Shown here: positions 35,482-44,209 of the stretch, piece by piece
How positions within the stretch are numbered: position 1 is the stretch's first letter
Layout: each line of letters starts with the position of its first letter
From: SAR324 cluster bacterium
GTDB lineage: Bacteria > SAR324 > NAC60-12
Length of the DNA stretch: 64,000 nt
Direction: 5' to 3'
Assembly (NCBI GenBank): GCA_015232315.1
Contig: JADFZZ010000008.1
Location: 62,001 to 126,000 of the forward strand
Program-made: the position numbers and the translations under genes
Notes under the pieces: generated by a model
Database searches by the model: none
What the model saw: the letters and a program-made list of their open reading frames with translations, nothing else
Told to the model about the DNA's origin: nothing

Positions 35482-36659
35482 GTGGTGTAATAGGCATTTT
35501 CCTTGATGTAACCTTCTGTCAGATCACAACCCCAAACCACTTCAGCATACTCACCGGTCCCCAGTTCAATTTCAATAAAGATTTCGCTATTTTTCAGATA
35601 TTCAGAAATTGCGGCTAGTGGCACAGTGTTCTGATTCAGGGAATGGGCGTCAATCCACATATTGCGCTCACGACCAAACAGGATACGCAGTTTGTCTATG
35701 GGGACTACATACTCAAAGACCTTGCCAATCGCCATGATGAATCGCCCCCAGTTGGGGTCAGCTCCATAAATGGCGGTTTTAACCAACGGTGAATTGATCA
35801 CCGATTTGGCAATTTTTAGTGCTTGTTTAGGCGTTTCCGCTTTTGAAACACACAATTCAATCAGCTTTGTCGCCCCTTCTCCATCCCTGGCGATTTCCCT
35901 GGCCAGATACGTTGCCATTTCACAGAAGACCTGCTCAAATTTTTCCAGATCCACCTCTCCGGCTTTGCCATTGGCCAGGACGACGACAGTGTCACTGGTG
36001 GAGGTGTCACTATCAATGGAGATCCTGTTGAAGGAACGATTGACGGATCTGTGGAGAATCGAGGACAGCGTCTCAGACGGGATCTTTGCATCGGTTGCAA
36101 AGTAACTCAGCATGGTGGCCATGTTGGGTTCAATCATGCCGGCACCTTTGGCAAGGCCGACAATGGTTGCTTTTCCCACGGTGCGGCAAATCCATTTGGG
36201 GCGGGTGTCCGTGGTCATGATGGCTCTGGCAAATTGCTCAATATGCGTCGGAGAAGATCCAAGTGCGGATTTGACCCGGGGCAAGCCTTTGGTGATTTTT
36301 TCCATCGGCAACATTCGTCCGATCACACCCGTTGAAGAAGGCAGAACCAGTTTTTCTGAAATTCCAAGGGTTTCACCGGTCATCCGGCAGATCTCTCGAG
36401 AATCATCAATTCCTTTCTGTCCTGTTGCAACATTGGCATTTTTTGAATTCACAATCACGGCTTGAAGCGTTCCATTCATCAAATGCTCACGTCCCACGAG
36501 CACCGGCGCTCCCGGCATGGTGTTCCGGGTAAATACCCCTGCGGCATGACATGGAATCTCTGAAAAAATAACTCCCAAATCCAGTGTGGAATCCTTGATG
36601 CCAACATTCAGTCCGCACCATGAAAACCCCGGGACCATTTTCAATCCTGTATCACCCAT
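35478..36659 (-). CDS. argJ: Bifunctional ornithine acetyltransferase / N-acetylglutamate synthase
   Basis: Arginine-pathway enzyme that recycles the acetyl group from N-acetylornithine to glutamate. The 393 residues show VNSKNANVATG, LPSSTGVIGRMLPM, the self-cleavage/nucleophile region EPNMATMLSYFATDAKIP (Thr of MATML) and GADPNWGRFIMAIG near the C terminus. A GTG seven codons upstream also opens the frame, but the ATG used here has GGAAGGA about nine bases upstream and fits the family N terminus. Cotranscribed with the YkgJ-like gene downstream and possibly with the rplM-rpsI unit upstream. Confidence 0.95.
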   Translation of the reverse strand: MGDTGLKMVPGFSWCGLNVGIKDSTLDLGVIFSEIPCHAAGVFTRNTMPGAPVLVGREHLMNGTLQAVIVNSKNANVATGQKGIDDSREICRMTGETLGISEKLVLPSSTGVIGRMLPMEKITKGLPRVKSALGSSPTHIEQFARAIMTTDTRPKWICRTVGKATIVGLAKGAGMIEPNMATMLSYFATDAKIPSETLSSILHRSVNRSFNRISIDSDTSTSDTVVVLANGKAGEVDLEKFEQVFCEMATYLAREIARDGEGATKLIELCVSKAETPKQALKIAKSVINSPLVKTAIYGADPNWGRFIMAIGKVFEYVVPIDKLRILFGRERNMWIDAHSLNQNTVPLAAISEYLKNSEIFIEIELGTGEYAEVVWGCDLTEGYIKENAYYTT

Positions 36660-36776
36660 AGCTCTGATTCCTTCCAACACAGAAATTATTGATCACTCGT
36701 CTTGCAACGCGGTTGTTACTTCCCACAAAACCCCGGCACATGCAAGCGATTGAACGAAACCCTCCGGAGTAAGTTT

Positions 36777-38033
36777 TTAGCTCAAATTATTATGAACTTG
36801 TATGGTGGCACGCAACTGAAGCAGGTACTGCCTGATCGCAGGAATAACCGCCTGAGTCACGGGCGAAGGCAGAGTATCAAATCCATGCTGTGTCAGCGGC
36901 AATCGCAGAAAAGTCGTGAACGACGCCTGTTTCTTGCGCAAATGATGATAAAAGCGTAGCGATTCTTCAATAGGAACCATTGAATCATTTGCGCCATGAA
37001 TCAGTAAAAATGGAACAACGCCTTGCTCCAGACAGTAAACCGGAGAGGCTTTTTCAAATAGAATTCTGTTTTCTGACATGGAACATTGCATGACGATTTG
37101 CTCCAGATGTTGTGCCAGGGCTGGGTATGCGGTTTTTTTCGCAAAGGGTGCGATAAAATCATAAACACCATAAAAAGCGACACAACCTTGCAGGCTGGTG
37201 TTAACCGCTTCAAAACCCGGTTGGTACTCATCCCTATTGGGTGTCAATGCGCTTAAAGCGGCAAGGTGAGCGCCGGCAGATTCCCCAACGACAAAAATGG
37301 AAGAAGGATCGGCACCATATTCGGGGCCTTTCTCATGGATCCAGCGAATAGCGCGCTTGCAATCAATCAAATGCTCCGGAAAGGCAACTTCCGGACTCAA
37401 CCGATAACTGATCGACACGCACAACCATCCCTGCGCGGCCATTTCCACCATCAGCGGAATCCCATGATGCCGACTTCCCATGCTCCAACCGCCACCATGA
37501 ATCTGGAGCAGCACTGGCGCGTTGTTCAAAGAGGAAACTGGTTTATACAGATCCAGTTTCAGACAGACGGATTCATCTTCATAAAACACAATATCCAACA
37601 AACATGACACTTGCCTCTCAACCAGCAATTGGAGAGGGTTCCAGTAAGTCTGCCAATTCATGTGGGCGGATTTCATGGCAGTGATAGTCGATCCTGTATT
37701 TTCTGAAACAGGGAAAGTCTGTTCAACCTGAAGCAACAAGCTCTCCTGAAGTCTGAACAACAGGAACAATCTTGTCAGCAGTGCGGTTCCGCAGACAACA
37801 TGAACTCCGATCAGGAAAATCACCAAGGGAGTCATCGATATAAAAAATGAGAACAGGGATATCACACCAAGATTTAAAATCAGTGTGTGAAACGTCAGGT
37901 CACCGGCAAGCCATCCTGAACAAAAAGAAAGGAAATTCTGTAAGCTGTTGTGTGGAGATTTAAAAGGAAAAAAGACATTGGCTGTAATAAGAATAACAGC
38001 CAATGTCCAGAAAAGGAGTAAACTTTCGGCCAT
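36777..38033 (-). CDS. Membrane-anchored alpha/beta hydrolase (HSL / acetylesterase type)
   Basis: The first about 115 of 418 residues hold three hydrophobic segments. The rest is an alpha/beta hydrolase of the hormone-sensitive lipase type: oxyanion motif LLQIHGGGWSMGS (near 156), nucleophile elbow VVGESAGAHLAAL (near 250), Asp in GANDSMVP and His in LTQHGFD near 392. It should hydrolyse a short-chain or aromatic ester at the inner membrane. It begins nine bases after rpsI, so it is probably read from the ribosomal-protein promoter, an unexpected neighbour for r-protein genes. Confidence 0.85.
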   Translation of the reverse strand: MAESLLLFWTLAVILITANVFFPFKSPHNSLQNFLSFCSGWLAGDLTFHTLILNLGVISLFSFFISMTPLVIFLIGVHVVCGTALLTRLFLLFRLQESLLLQVEQTFPVSENTGSTITAMKSAHMNWQTYWNPLQLLVERQVSCLLDIVFYEDESVCLKLDLYKPVSSLNNAPVLLQIHGGGWSMGSRHHGIPLMVEMAAQGWLCVSISYRLSPEVAFPEHLIDCKRAIRWIHEKGPEYGADPSSIFVVGESAGAHLAALSALTPNRDEYQPGFEAVNTSLQGCVAFYGVYDFIAPFAKKTAYPALAQHLEQIVMQCSMSENRILFEKASPVYCLEQGVVPFLLIHGANDSMVPIEESLRFYHHLRKKQASFTTFLRLPLTQHGFDTLPSPVTQAVIPAIRQYLLQLRATIQVHNNLS

Positions 38034-38042
38034 GTCGCAGGA

Positions 38043-38435
38043 TTAACGTTTTGAAAACTGAAAACGTTTGCGGGCACCGGCGAGACCATATTTTTTACGT
38101 TCCACTTCACGGGCATCCCGTGTCAGCATGGCGGCTTTTTTCAGCGGTGATCGTAGTTGTTCGCTCACTTGAAGCAACGCACGGGAAATGCCGTGTCGAA
38201 TCGCGCCAGCCTGGCCAGAGCATCCACCACCTTGAACGGTAACATACACGTCAAAATTATTGGTGTTCTCTGTCAGAACCAAGGGTTGCTTGACCACCAT
38301 TTTCAGTGTTTCCAGACCAAAATACTCATCCAGAGGTGTTTTGTTGATCACAAATTTTCCATTACCCGGACGCAGGTAAACCCGTGCGACAGAAGTTTTT
38401 CTCCGACCGGTACCATAAAATTGTATTTCTGACAT
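38043..38435 (-). CDS. rpsI: 30S ribosomal protein S9
   Basis: A 130-residue S9: starts [23 protein letters not shown], contains [23 protein letters not shown] and ends in the conserved basic tail [17 protein letters not shown] that reaches the P-site tRNA. It follows rplM after 15 bases, the standard L13-S9 pair. Confidence 0.98.
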   Translation of the reverse strand: MSEIQFYGTGRRKTSVARVYLRPGNGKFVINKTPLDEYFGLETLKMVVKQPLVLTENTNNFDVYVTVQGGGCSGQAGAIRHGISRALLQVSEQLRSPLKKAAMLTRDAREVERKKYGLAGARKRFQFSKR

Positions 38436-38450
38436 ACTGATCCTGCAAAA

Positions 38451-38894
38451 TTAAATTTCAAAAGGTTTGGGGTTCTGTGCACTATGTGGATGTTCAGGCC
38501 CTGTGTATAATTTTAAGCGATGTAACGAATCACGATTGAGGATATTTTTTGACATCATCCCCTTGACTGCGTTATACACCAAAGCTGTTGGTTTTTTGTT
38601 GAGGAGTTCCGTGGCTTTGGCCTGTTTCAATCCTCCCGGATAACGGGTGTGATGATAATAAATTTTGTCACTCCATTTTTTTCCGGTCAGCACAATTTTG
38701 TCTGCATTGACTACAACCACAAAATCACCAGTGTCTACGTGGGGAGTGTAAATGACTTTGTGTTTTCCTCTTAACAGATTGGCGATGAGTGTGGAAAGCC
38801 GCCCCAATGTTTGGCCAGACGCGTCAATCACCCACCACTCACGAGGATATTTGCCTTCTTCAATGTCTTCTTTTCTGATGGATCTTGTTTTCAT
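38451..38894 (-). CDS. rplM: 50S ribosomal protein L13
   Basis: A 147-residue L13 starting MKTRSIRKEDIEE and containing REWWVIDASGQTLGRLSTLIANLLRGKHK, DTGDFVVVVNADKIVLTGKKW and the C-terminal RLKLYTGPEHPHSAQNP. A reading 15 residues longer is open, but this ATG with AAGG upstream matches the family N terminus. First gene of the rplM-rpsI unit; a candidate promoter is at 39001-39029. Confidence 0.97.
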   Translation of the reverse strand: MKTRSIRKEDIEEGKYPREWWVIDASGQTLGRLSTLIANLLRGKHKVIYTPHVDTGDFVVVVNADKIVLTGKKWSDKIYYHHTRYPGGLKQAKATELLNKKPTALVYNAVKGMMSKNILNRDSLHRLKLYTGPEHPHSAQNPKPFEI

Positions 38895-39233
38895 AAACTT
38901 GCCTTTATACCTCAAAAATGCCCCGAGACCGTCATTCAATCCGGGAGAAATGGATTGTGTTCTATTTGGATGGTACGGTTTCCTCTAAAATAAAACAGGC
39001 TGAATACTGGATCCAAAATAGTATTACAAGTCTTTTTTCATAAGGTTTTTTCAAACGAAGCTGAATAGACGGGAAAACAGGATGATTACTCCTGCCTGGA
39101 AAAAAATTATGCGGAATCTACAGATTTCCCCAAAAAAACTCTCGACATATTCTATCTGAACATTTTAGTAATAGGTAGCATGCAACTCAATCTGAGTTAC
39201 CAGCCCAATCTATATTGTTGATTAATTGATCCT
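38895..39233. other. Divergent intergenic region between rplM and the diguanylate cyclase
   Basis: A 339-base region with no gene. It holds a sigma-70-like promoter pointing to rplM (39001-39029) and, near the cyclase start, a 6-bp inverted repeat AACTCA-ATC-TGAGTT (39184-39198) that could be an operator. The 5' leader of rplM would be about 100 bases. Confidence 0.5.
39001..39029 (-). promoter_or_regulatory. Candidate sigma-70 promoter of rplM-rpsI
   Basis: On the minus strand TTGTAA (39029-39024) and TATTCA (39006-39001) are separated by 17 bases. Each differs from the consensus at two positions. Position and spacing fit a housekeeping promoter about 105 bases upstream of the rplM start. 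Confidence 0.4.
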
Positions 39234-41042
39234 ATGTCCGAAAACTCCGCAAACTCAATCAATCCGGGTGAAATCCTGAATCGAATGGATTATGGTGTAA
39301 ATGTTGTGGACAGCCAGTTTAATGTGCTGTTCATGAATCTCGCCTCAAGAAAGAAATGGAATATCATTGATTTCAATCCGGCAACTTATAAGTGCCATAA
39401 ACTGTTGTTTGGCAACGACACTCCTTGTTCCAACTGTCCCCTGCGTCAGATGGAACAGACCGGAGATCCCTCTGGCCAGATCGTCGGGGCACTCAACACC
39501 CCGGATTATCCCAACCACAGGGTAAAATATCATCGTATGGGCCATCAACGATTTGTACAAACCCTGACGGATATTACCAAAGAAACCGAACTGGTGCGTC
39601 AAGTCACGATTCAATCGAAGGAAACCCAGGCACAAAATATCATCCTCAAGCGGCAGCGGCAGCAGTTTGAAGACAATTCGGCATTTCTTGCTTCAGTATT
39701 CAATGCGATCCGGTCTGGATTTCTCATTCTGGACTCACCCACCACACTCAATGCCACATCCACCAACAAAGCGTTTATTGATTTTTTTCAGCCGGCCTCA
39801 GAAAAAGAAGTCCTTTCCAAAAAATGCTACCAGCTTTTTGGTTTTCAGCGCAGGTGTCCCGCATGTCCGATTGAACATATCAATGATCGCACTGATTTTT
39901 CAAGCATGCGTTACCATCAGAATGTGGCAGATTATACCCTGACTGAATTTTATTCTGTTTTGCCTGATGGAAAAATTCTTCTGACCTTTGAAGACAGTAC
40001 CAAGCGGGTCCAACTCGTTCAACAGGTGAAAGAAGATAAAGAAATCATTGAACGTCAAAACCAGATTTTCAGGGCCTTGCTGGAAACCGGAACGGACATC
40101 CAGACAACCAAAGAACTGGATGAACTCTTCACGGTCACACTGAATCAACTCCAGAATCTGTTCTTTAATATCAATTTCGGGATTATTCTGAATGGTGAGC
40201 GCGCCAATATCATTGAAAGTGCGGTCTTTCAGGGATTCAGCGTCGAGGAACAGCTCACGATGGTGGAATACAATCTGCAACTTCTGGAACCCGGGATTTC
40301 TGAAATCGTGATTGAACAAGTGAAAGAACGTTATAAGGCGCAACCGGGAAATCAGGTTCATTCAGAAATGAATCATATTTCCATTTTGCCAGTCAAGGGA
40401 CGAGATCGAAAGAATATTGGGAAACTACTGGTCAAAGGTCCAGAGCTTGACAAACACTCGCTTGAAATTATTACTATTTTTCTGGAACAATTGGCGGCTG
40501 TCGCAGAAAATAAACTGTTGACTAAACAACTTGAAAAAATGGCCAACACGGATCCGCTGACAGGTGCTTATAACCGAGGATTTTTTGGCAGGGAACTGGA
40601 TTCGGCAATCCAGAATGCAAAACGTTTCTCTATTGCTTTTTCCATTTTGTTATTAGATGTTAATGGACTCAAACGAGTCAATGATGTCTTTGGCCATGAG
40701 GCCGGTGATGAAATGATCATCACTGTTGCCGCTCTGTTGCGTGAGGTGTGTCGCCGCACAGATATTGTTACCCGGCTTGGTGGTGATGAATTTGTTGTTT
40801 TGTGTCCATCCACTGACTTTGCCCAGGCACAGCGTTTGCTGGAACGCATCCGGGAACGTGAAGAGCGCACCACCATGGTTTGCACACATTCTGATGGAAC
40901 CAAGGAAACAATACCCGTTCACATGAGCATTGGAACAGCATGTTCGGAAAGCGTGGTGCCGGAGGAAGTTCTGAAAGAAGCAGATACTTTGATGTATGCG
41001 GATAAAGAAGCCTATTATGCGAACAAGGCAAAATATCGTTAA
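39234..41042 (+). CDS. Diguanylate cyclase with two cysteine-motif PAS domains and a GAF-like domain
   Basis: Makes cyclic di-GMP from two GTP. Order along 602 residues: PAS-like unit 1 (about 12-120) with C54-x10-C65-x2-C68-P; coiled coil; PAS-like unit 2 (about 150-262) with C198-x9-C208-x2-C211-P; coiled coil; a GAF-like region (about 290-425); and a GGDEF domain (about 435-600) with the intact active motif GGDEF at 516-520 and an RxxD inhibitory site (RRTD) five residues before it, so product inhibition is likely. No membrane segment, hence a cytoplasmic sensor. The Cys sets could bind metal or respond to redox; this is inference. No strong ribosome-binding site precedes the ATG. The CheZ-like gene follows after 25 bases. 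Confidence 0.9.
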   Translation: MSENSANSINPGEILNRMDYGVNVVDSQFNVLFMNLASRKKWNIIDFNPATYKCHKLLFGNDTPCSNCPLRQMEQTGDPSGQIVGALNTPDYPNHRVKYHRMGHQRFVQTLTDITKETELVRQVTIQSKETQAQNIILKRQRQQFEDNSAFLASVFNAIRSGFLILDSPTTLNATSTNKAFIDFFQPASEKEVLSKKCYQLFGFQRRCPACPIEHINDRTDFSSMRYHQNVADYTLTEFYSVLPDGKILLTFEDSTKRVQLVQQVKEDKEIIERQNQIFRALLETGTDIQTTKELDELFTVTLNQLQNLFFNINFGIILNGERANIIESAVFQGFSVEEQLTMVEYNLQLLEPGISEIVIEQVKERYKAQPGNQVHSEMNHISILPVKGRDRKNIGKLLVKGPELDKHSLEIITIFLEQLAAVAENKLLTKQLEKMANTDPLTGAYNRGFFGRELDSAIQNAKRFSIAFSILLLDVNGLKRVNDVFGHEAGDEMIITVAALLREVCRRTDIVTRLGGDEFVVLCPSTDFAQAQRLLERIREREERTTMVCTHSDGTKETIPVHMSIGTACSESVVPEEVLKEADTLMYADKEAYYANKAKYR

Positions 41043-41067
41043 TTTCATGATGTGGACATAATTCAGT

Positions 41068-41727
41068 ATGGCTGAAAAAAAGGCTGCGGGAAAAATTTTT
41101 ATCGGACAAGTGTTGCAGATGGCGCAAAGTCTGGAAATGGGAGATTTTTCTCATGTTCTGCAACAGGAAGACGGGGCCATAGACGAATCTGCCGGAGAAG
41201 TGGCGGATATTTTCAATCAACACCTTCAGAATCTGAAGTTTCTGGGCCAGTATATTCCGGCAATCAAAACAGAAATTTCAAGGTTGATTGACGGGATTTA
41301 TGATGTATTGCAAACCATTGAAAAAGCGTCGATCCGCGTGTTGGATAATACTGACGGTATTCTGGAACAACATGATATCATCGAGCAGGGAATCAAACAG
41401 CTCAAGCATAATCCGGCCATAGCCCGGGTGATAGGAAAACGACTGGACAACGTTCAAAACGCCCAGAACAAATCCCGCATGTTTGTGTTTGATTCCATTC
41501 AGGCTCAGGAATTTCAGGAATTGACCAAAAAACAGACTGAAATGATGGTGGGGTCCTTGCAGGAACTTCAGGAAAAACTGAACACCCTCCAATCCATTTT
41601 TTGTTTGCAGGGAGGAGAAGACGCGCCTCATCCTGAGGACAATCAAACATCCGCTGAAGATGGGGATGATTCAGGCAATACGATTCAGGATTCAGTGGAT
41701 CAACTTCTGGCAGAATTCGGTTTGTAG
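41068..41727 (+). CDS. CheZ-like chemotaxis phosphatase homologue
   Basis: A 219-residue acidic, almost fully helical protein. Two features point to CheZ: the long helix segment IQAQEFQELTKKQTEMM (144-160), which aligns with the AQDFQDLTGQ segment of enterobacterial CheZ, and the C-terminal DSVDQLLAEFGL, which resembles the CheY-binding tail. As recalled, CheZ uses Asp143 and Gln147 in that segment; here the matching residues are Glu151 and Lys155, so the catalytic Gln is not in place (a Gln is one residue further, Q156). It may still bind a CheY-type receiver. It lies between the diguanylate cyclase and chorismate mutase in one short operon. Confidence 0.7.
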   Translation: MAEKKAAGKIFIGQVLQMAQSLEMGDFSHVLQQEDGAIDESAGEVADIFNQHLQNLKFLGQYIPAIKTEISRLIDGIYDVLQTIEKASIRVLDNTDGILEQHDIIEQGIKQLKHNPAIARVIGKRLDNVQNAQNKSRMFVFDSIQAQEFQELTKKQTEMMVGSLQELQEKLNTLQSIFCLQGGEDAPHPEDNQTSAEDGDDSGNTIQDSVDQLLAEFGL

Positions 41728-41734
41728 GAGAAAC

Positions 41735-41986
41735 ATGAATCTTGATGAACTCAGACTCCGAATTGATGAACTGGATGAAACAATACTGCGGTTAGTCAAT
41801 CAGCGTGCAGAATGCGTCAGGGAAATCGGTCAGATCAAACGCCAGTCCAATCAGGATGTGTTTGTGCCTGAACGTGAAAAACGCATCATGGAACGACTGA
41901 TTAATCTCAACCAGGGGCCGCTTTCTGATCATGCTGTTCAGCATATTTTTCAGCAAATCATCGAAACGCTGAAAACACTTCAATAA
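41735..41986 (+). CDS. Chorismate mutase (AroQ class)
   Basis: An 83-residue, all-helical monofunctional chorismate mutase converting chorismate to prephenate. It shows the AroQ pattern LDELRLRIDELDETILRLVNQRAECVREIGQIKRQ, the Lys/Arg of VFVPEREKRIMERL and the final helix IFQQIIETLKTL. ATG with TAGGAG five bases upstream. It begins seven bases after the CheZ-like gene, an odd pairing of metabolism with signalling that may reflect simple read-through. Confidence 0.92.
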   Translation: MNLDELRLRIDELDETILRLVNQRAECVREIGQIKRQSNQDVFVPEREKRIMERLINLNQGPLSDHAVQHIFQQIIETLKTLQ

Positions 41987-42252
41987 TTAAGCCACGTTGA
42001 TTCATATGCTCAAGGGAATGAAGTTGACGATGACATTACGATGGTGGCTTTTGAGTATATTCAACCAGAAAACAAATTCATTCAGACTGAACAATCGAAT
42101 TGAGACTGACCTGTGACACTGCGCTTTTTCCAATGTTTGTGCTTAATTCCAGGTTCATCTCTTTTCCACAGTTCAGTGGCATGTCACAGGCGCCCTCATT
42201 CGGGGCGTTATCCCCCTCAAAAAATGAAGCGAACCAGTAGAATGGATAATTT

Positions 42253-42849
42253 ATGTCAAATGATGACTTAGCAGAAGATCGTGAAACTCGAATTGAAAAT
42301 TTAGAGCGTAAGATTGAGGAATTAACAGGAGAGGCATTCGATTCATTCTGTTCAGAGGAGTGTTCTCCAGAACTTAAAGAGAAATTTTTGGAGTCTGTGC
42401 TTGCTTTTGAGGAAGGACAACATTCTCAATTGTTTGATACATTGATCAATGGCGGTTTGAGTTTACCCTCACCAGAAGAATTAAACGATGCTGACCTCAT
42501 CAAAAAATTATGGGAAGTCATTCATGCTTTATCGTTGCTTGGAGTTTTTTTGTATCACACCGATCATCTGAATGATCGTGAACTTTATGAGCATTTGTGG
42601 CATGACACCTTACGAGAAGATGCCTTTATTCAACCTGGCAATCCAGATTATGCTTATCATCTCGACATCATTGGCAGTGGGAGTGAAGAAGACATTTTCA
42701 TTCTTTTGAAATATTACGCAGACGAGGAAGAACGTAGAGAATGGGAGAGCGAGTTCTCTCAAGAGGATTTTCCAGCCCCTAAGAAAAAGCCTTATGATCG
42801 GGATTGCCATTTACCAAAACGAGAAAACTGGAGTGAAGGGCAGTGCTAA
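42253..42849 (+). CDS. Acidic protein of unknown function
   Basis: A 198-residue, strongly acidic protein. It begins with a predicted coiled coil (RIENLERKIEELTGEAF), followed by helical segments including ELYEHLWHDTLRED, and a C-terminal Lys/Pro-containing tail. No signal peptide or membrane segment. The codon choice and AT-richer composition resemble the following rsgA and differ from the surrounding genes. I do not recognise the family. Confidence 0.65.
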   Translation: MSNDDLAEDRETRIENLERKIEELTGEAFDSFCSEECSPELKEKFLESVLAFEEGQHSQLFDTLINGGLSLPSPEELNDADLIKKLWEVIHALSLLGVFLYHTDHLNDRELYEHLWHDTLREDAFIQPGNPDYAYHLDIIGSGSEEDIFILLKYYADEEERREWESEFSQEDFPAPKKKPYDRDCHLPKRENWSEGQC

Positions 42850-43007
42850 AATGAAAACTTGAAAAATGAAATAACAATCACATGCACGCAAGATTCAGGC
42901 AAGTTGGAAGTTCGTCTACTTAACCAAATTTGGTTCTGCCCCACAAGCCCCTGATGTTGGTCGTTCGGTATTTTCATCCTCTCACCTGAAGAAAAAAGGT
43001 AGTATTC

Positions 43008-44060
43008 TTGGATTTGAAAGAGCTTGGTTTTGATCACTGGTATAAAGATCAGGTTGGCATGGAATTTCCGCCAGAACATAGTCTTGCCCGTGTATCTGCC
43101 GTTGATCGCGGCCAGTACATCATTAGGAATGAAGAGGGAGAAATCTCCGCTGAACTTACAGGAAAATTTCTATACCTTGCGGAATCATCGGTTGATCTAC
43201 CCTGTGTGGGAGATTGGGTTTGTGTACAATATCATGATGTTGGTTCATTTGCGGTGATCCACAATATCCTACCAAGAAAGTCTTTCTTACGTCGAAAGTG
43301 TTCTGGTAAAAATATCAATTTTCAAATGATTGCAGCCAATATCGATAGGGCTTTTATTATCCAATCTTGTGAGTTTGATTTTAATTTGAGCAGACTTGAA
43401 CGATATTTGGTGATGGTCAATGAAGCCCGTATTGAGCTACTGCTGGTTTTGACCAAAGTAGATTTAGTAAATCCTGAACAATTAGAACAGATGGTTGCTA
43501 AAATTCAGCAGTATGGTGTTAAGAGTATAGCCATTAGTAATGTGACGGGTATTGGAATAGATCAAATCAGAGATACTATGGAGAAGGGAAAAACCTATTG
43601 TCTATTAGGTTCCTCAGGTGTCGGAAAAACTACGCTCCTTAATCATCTCATCGGAACAACTCCTCTAAAGACAACTCCGGTTAGTGGAACAGGAGAAGGT
43701 CGACACACGACAGTACGTCGTCAACTCCTGTTGCTCGAACAGGGTTCTCTAATGATTGATACACCGGGAATGCGTGAACTTGGAATCTTAGGGATGAATG
43801 AGGGGATTGATGAGAGCTTTTCAGACATCACTAAACTTACGACCTTTTGCAGATTCTCAAATTGTACCCATACAAATGAGCCTGGCTGTGCCTTGGTTAG
43901 AGCTATAGACCAAGGAGAACTGAGTCCAGAGCATTACTCCAACTATCTGAAAATTAAGAAAGAATCTGTTTTTAATGAAATGTCCTATATTGAAAAACGT
44001 AAAAAAGATAAAAAGTTTGGACAGTTTGTTAAAAATGTCCTGAAACACAAAAATAAATGA
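43008..44060 (+). CDS. rsgA: Small ribosomal subunit biogenesis GTPase RsgA
   Basis: Circularly permuted GTPase that checks 30S maturation. The 350 residues show an OB-fold N terminus (LARVSAVDRGQYIIRNEEGEI), G4 LVLTKVDL (near 145), G1 LLGSSGVGKTTLLNHLIG (near 203), G3 DTPGMRELG (near 250) and a zinc-binding Cys/His set FCRFSNCTHTNEPGCAL. The start is TTG, preceded by AAAAGGT at a good distance, and the N-terminal residues DLKELGFDHWYKDQ fit the family. Lower GC than its neighbours suggests possible acquisition together with the gene before it. Confidence 0.93.
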   Translation: MDLKELGFDHWYKDQVGMEFPPEHSLARVSAVDRGQYIIRNEEGEISAELTGKFLYLAESSVDLPCVGDWVCVQYHDVGSFAVIHNILPRKSFLRRKCSGKNINFQMIAANIDRAFIIQSCEFDFNLSRLERYLVMVNEARIELLLVLTKVDLVNPEQLEQMVAKIQQYGVKSIAISNVTGIGIDQIRDTMEKGKTYCLLGSSGVGKTTLLNHLIGTTPLKTTPVSGTGEGRHTTVRRQLLLLEQGSLMIDTPGMRELGILGMNEGIDESFSDITKLTTFCRFSNCTHTNEPGCALVRAIDQGELSPEHYSNYLKIKKESVFNEMSYIEKRKKDKKFGQFVKNVLKHKNK

Positions 44061-44088
44061 GCAATTGGGACACCGAACGAATAAAGAT

Positions 44089-44110
44089 AGATTGTGCGAA
44101 GCCACAATCT
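44089..44110 (+). terminator. Hairpin after rsgA, possible terminator
   Basis: AGATTGTG (44089-44096) and CACAATCT (44103-44110) form a perfect 8-bp stem with a 6-base loop 28 bases after the rsgA stop. No U-tract follows. Confidence 0.4.
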
Positions 44111-44209
44111 GATCCGATTGTTGGACAAGCCCATTTGATGCATGGTGTTCTAACCTTATTTTTAGGGGGGCCAGTGTAAACACGATTAAGCCTCAAAATT
44201 CATCGGATA

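Noticed and set aside
39184-39198. Inverted repeat AACTCA-ATC-TGAGTT as an operator
   Set aside because: Six-base arms occur by chance often; no regulator gene or second copy supports it, so it is only mentioned in the intergenic entry.
39651-39664. Short CGGCAG repeat in the cyclase gene
   Set aside because: Only two units, inside a coiled-coil coding region.
42190-42215. CGCCC...GGGCG hairpin before the acidic unknown protein as a terminator
   Set aside because: Stem is only five base pairs and is not followed by a U-tract.
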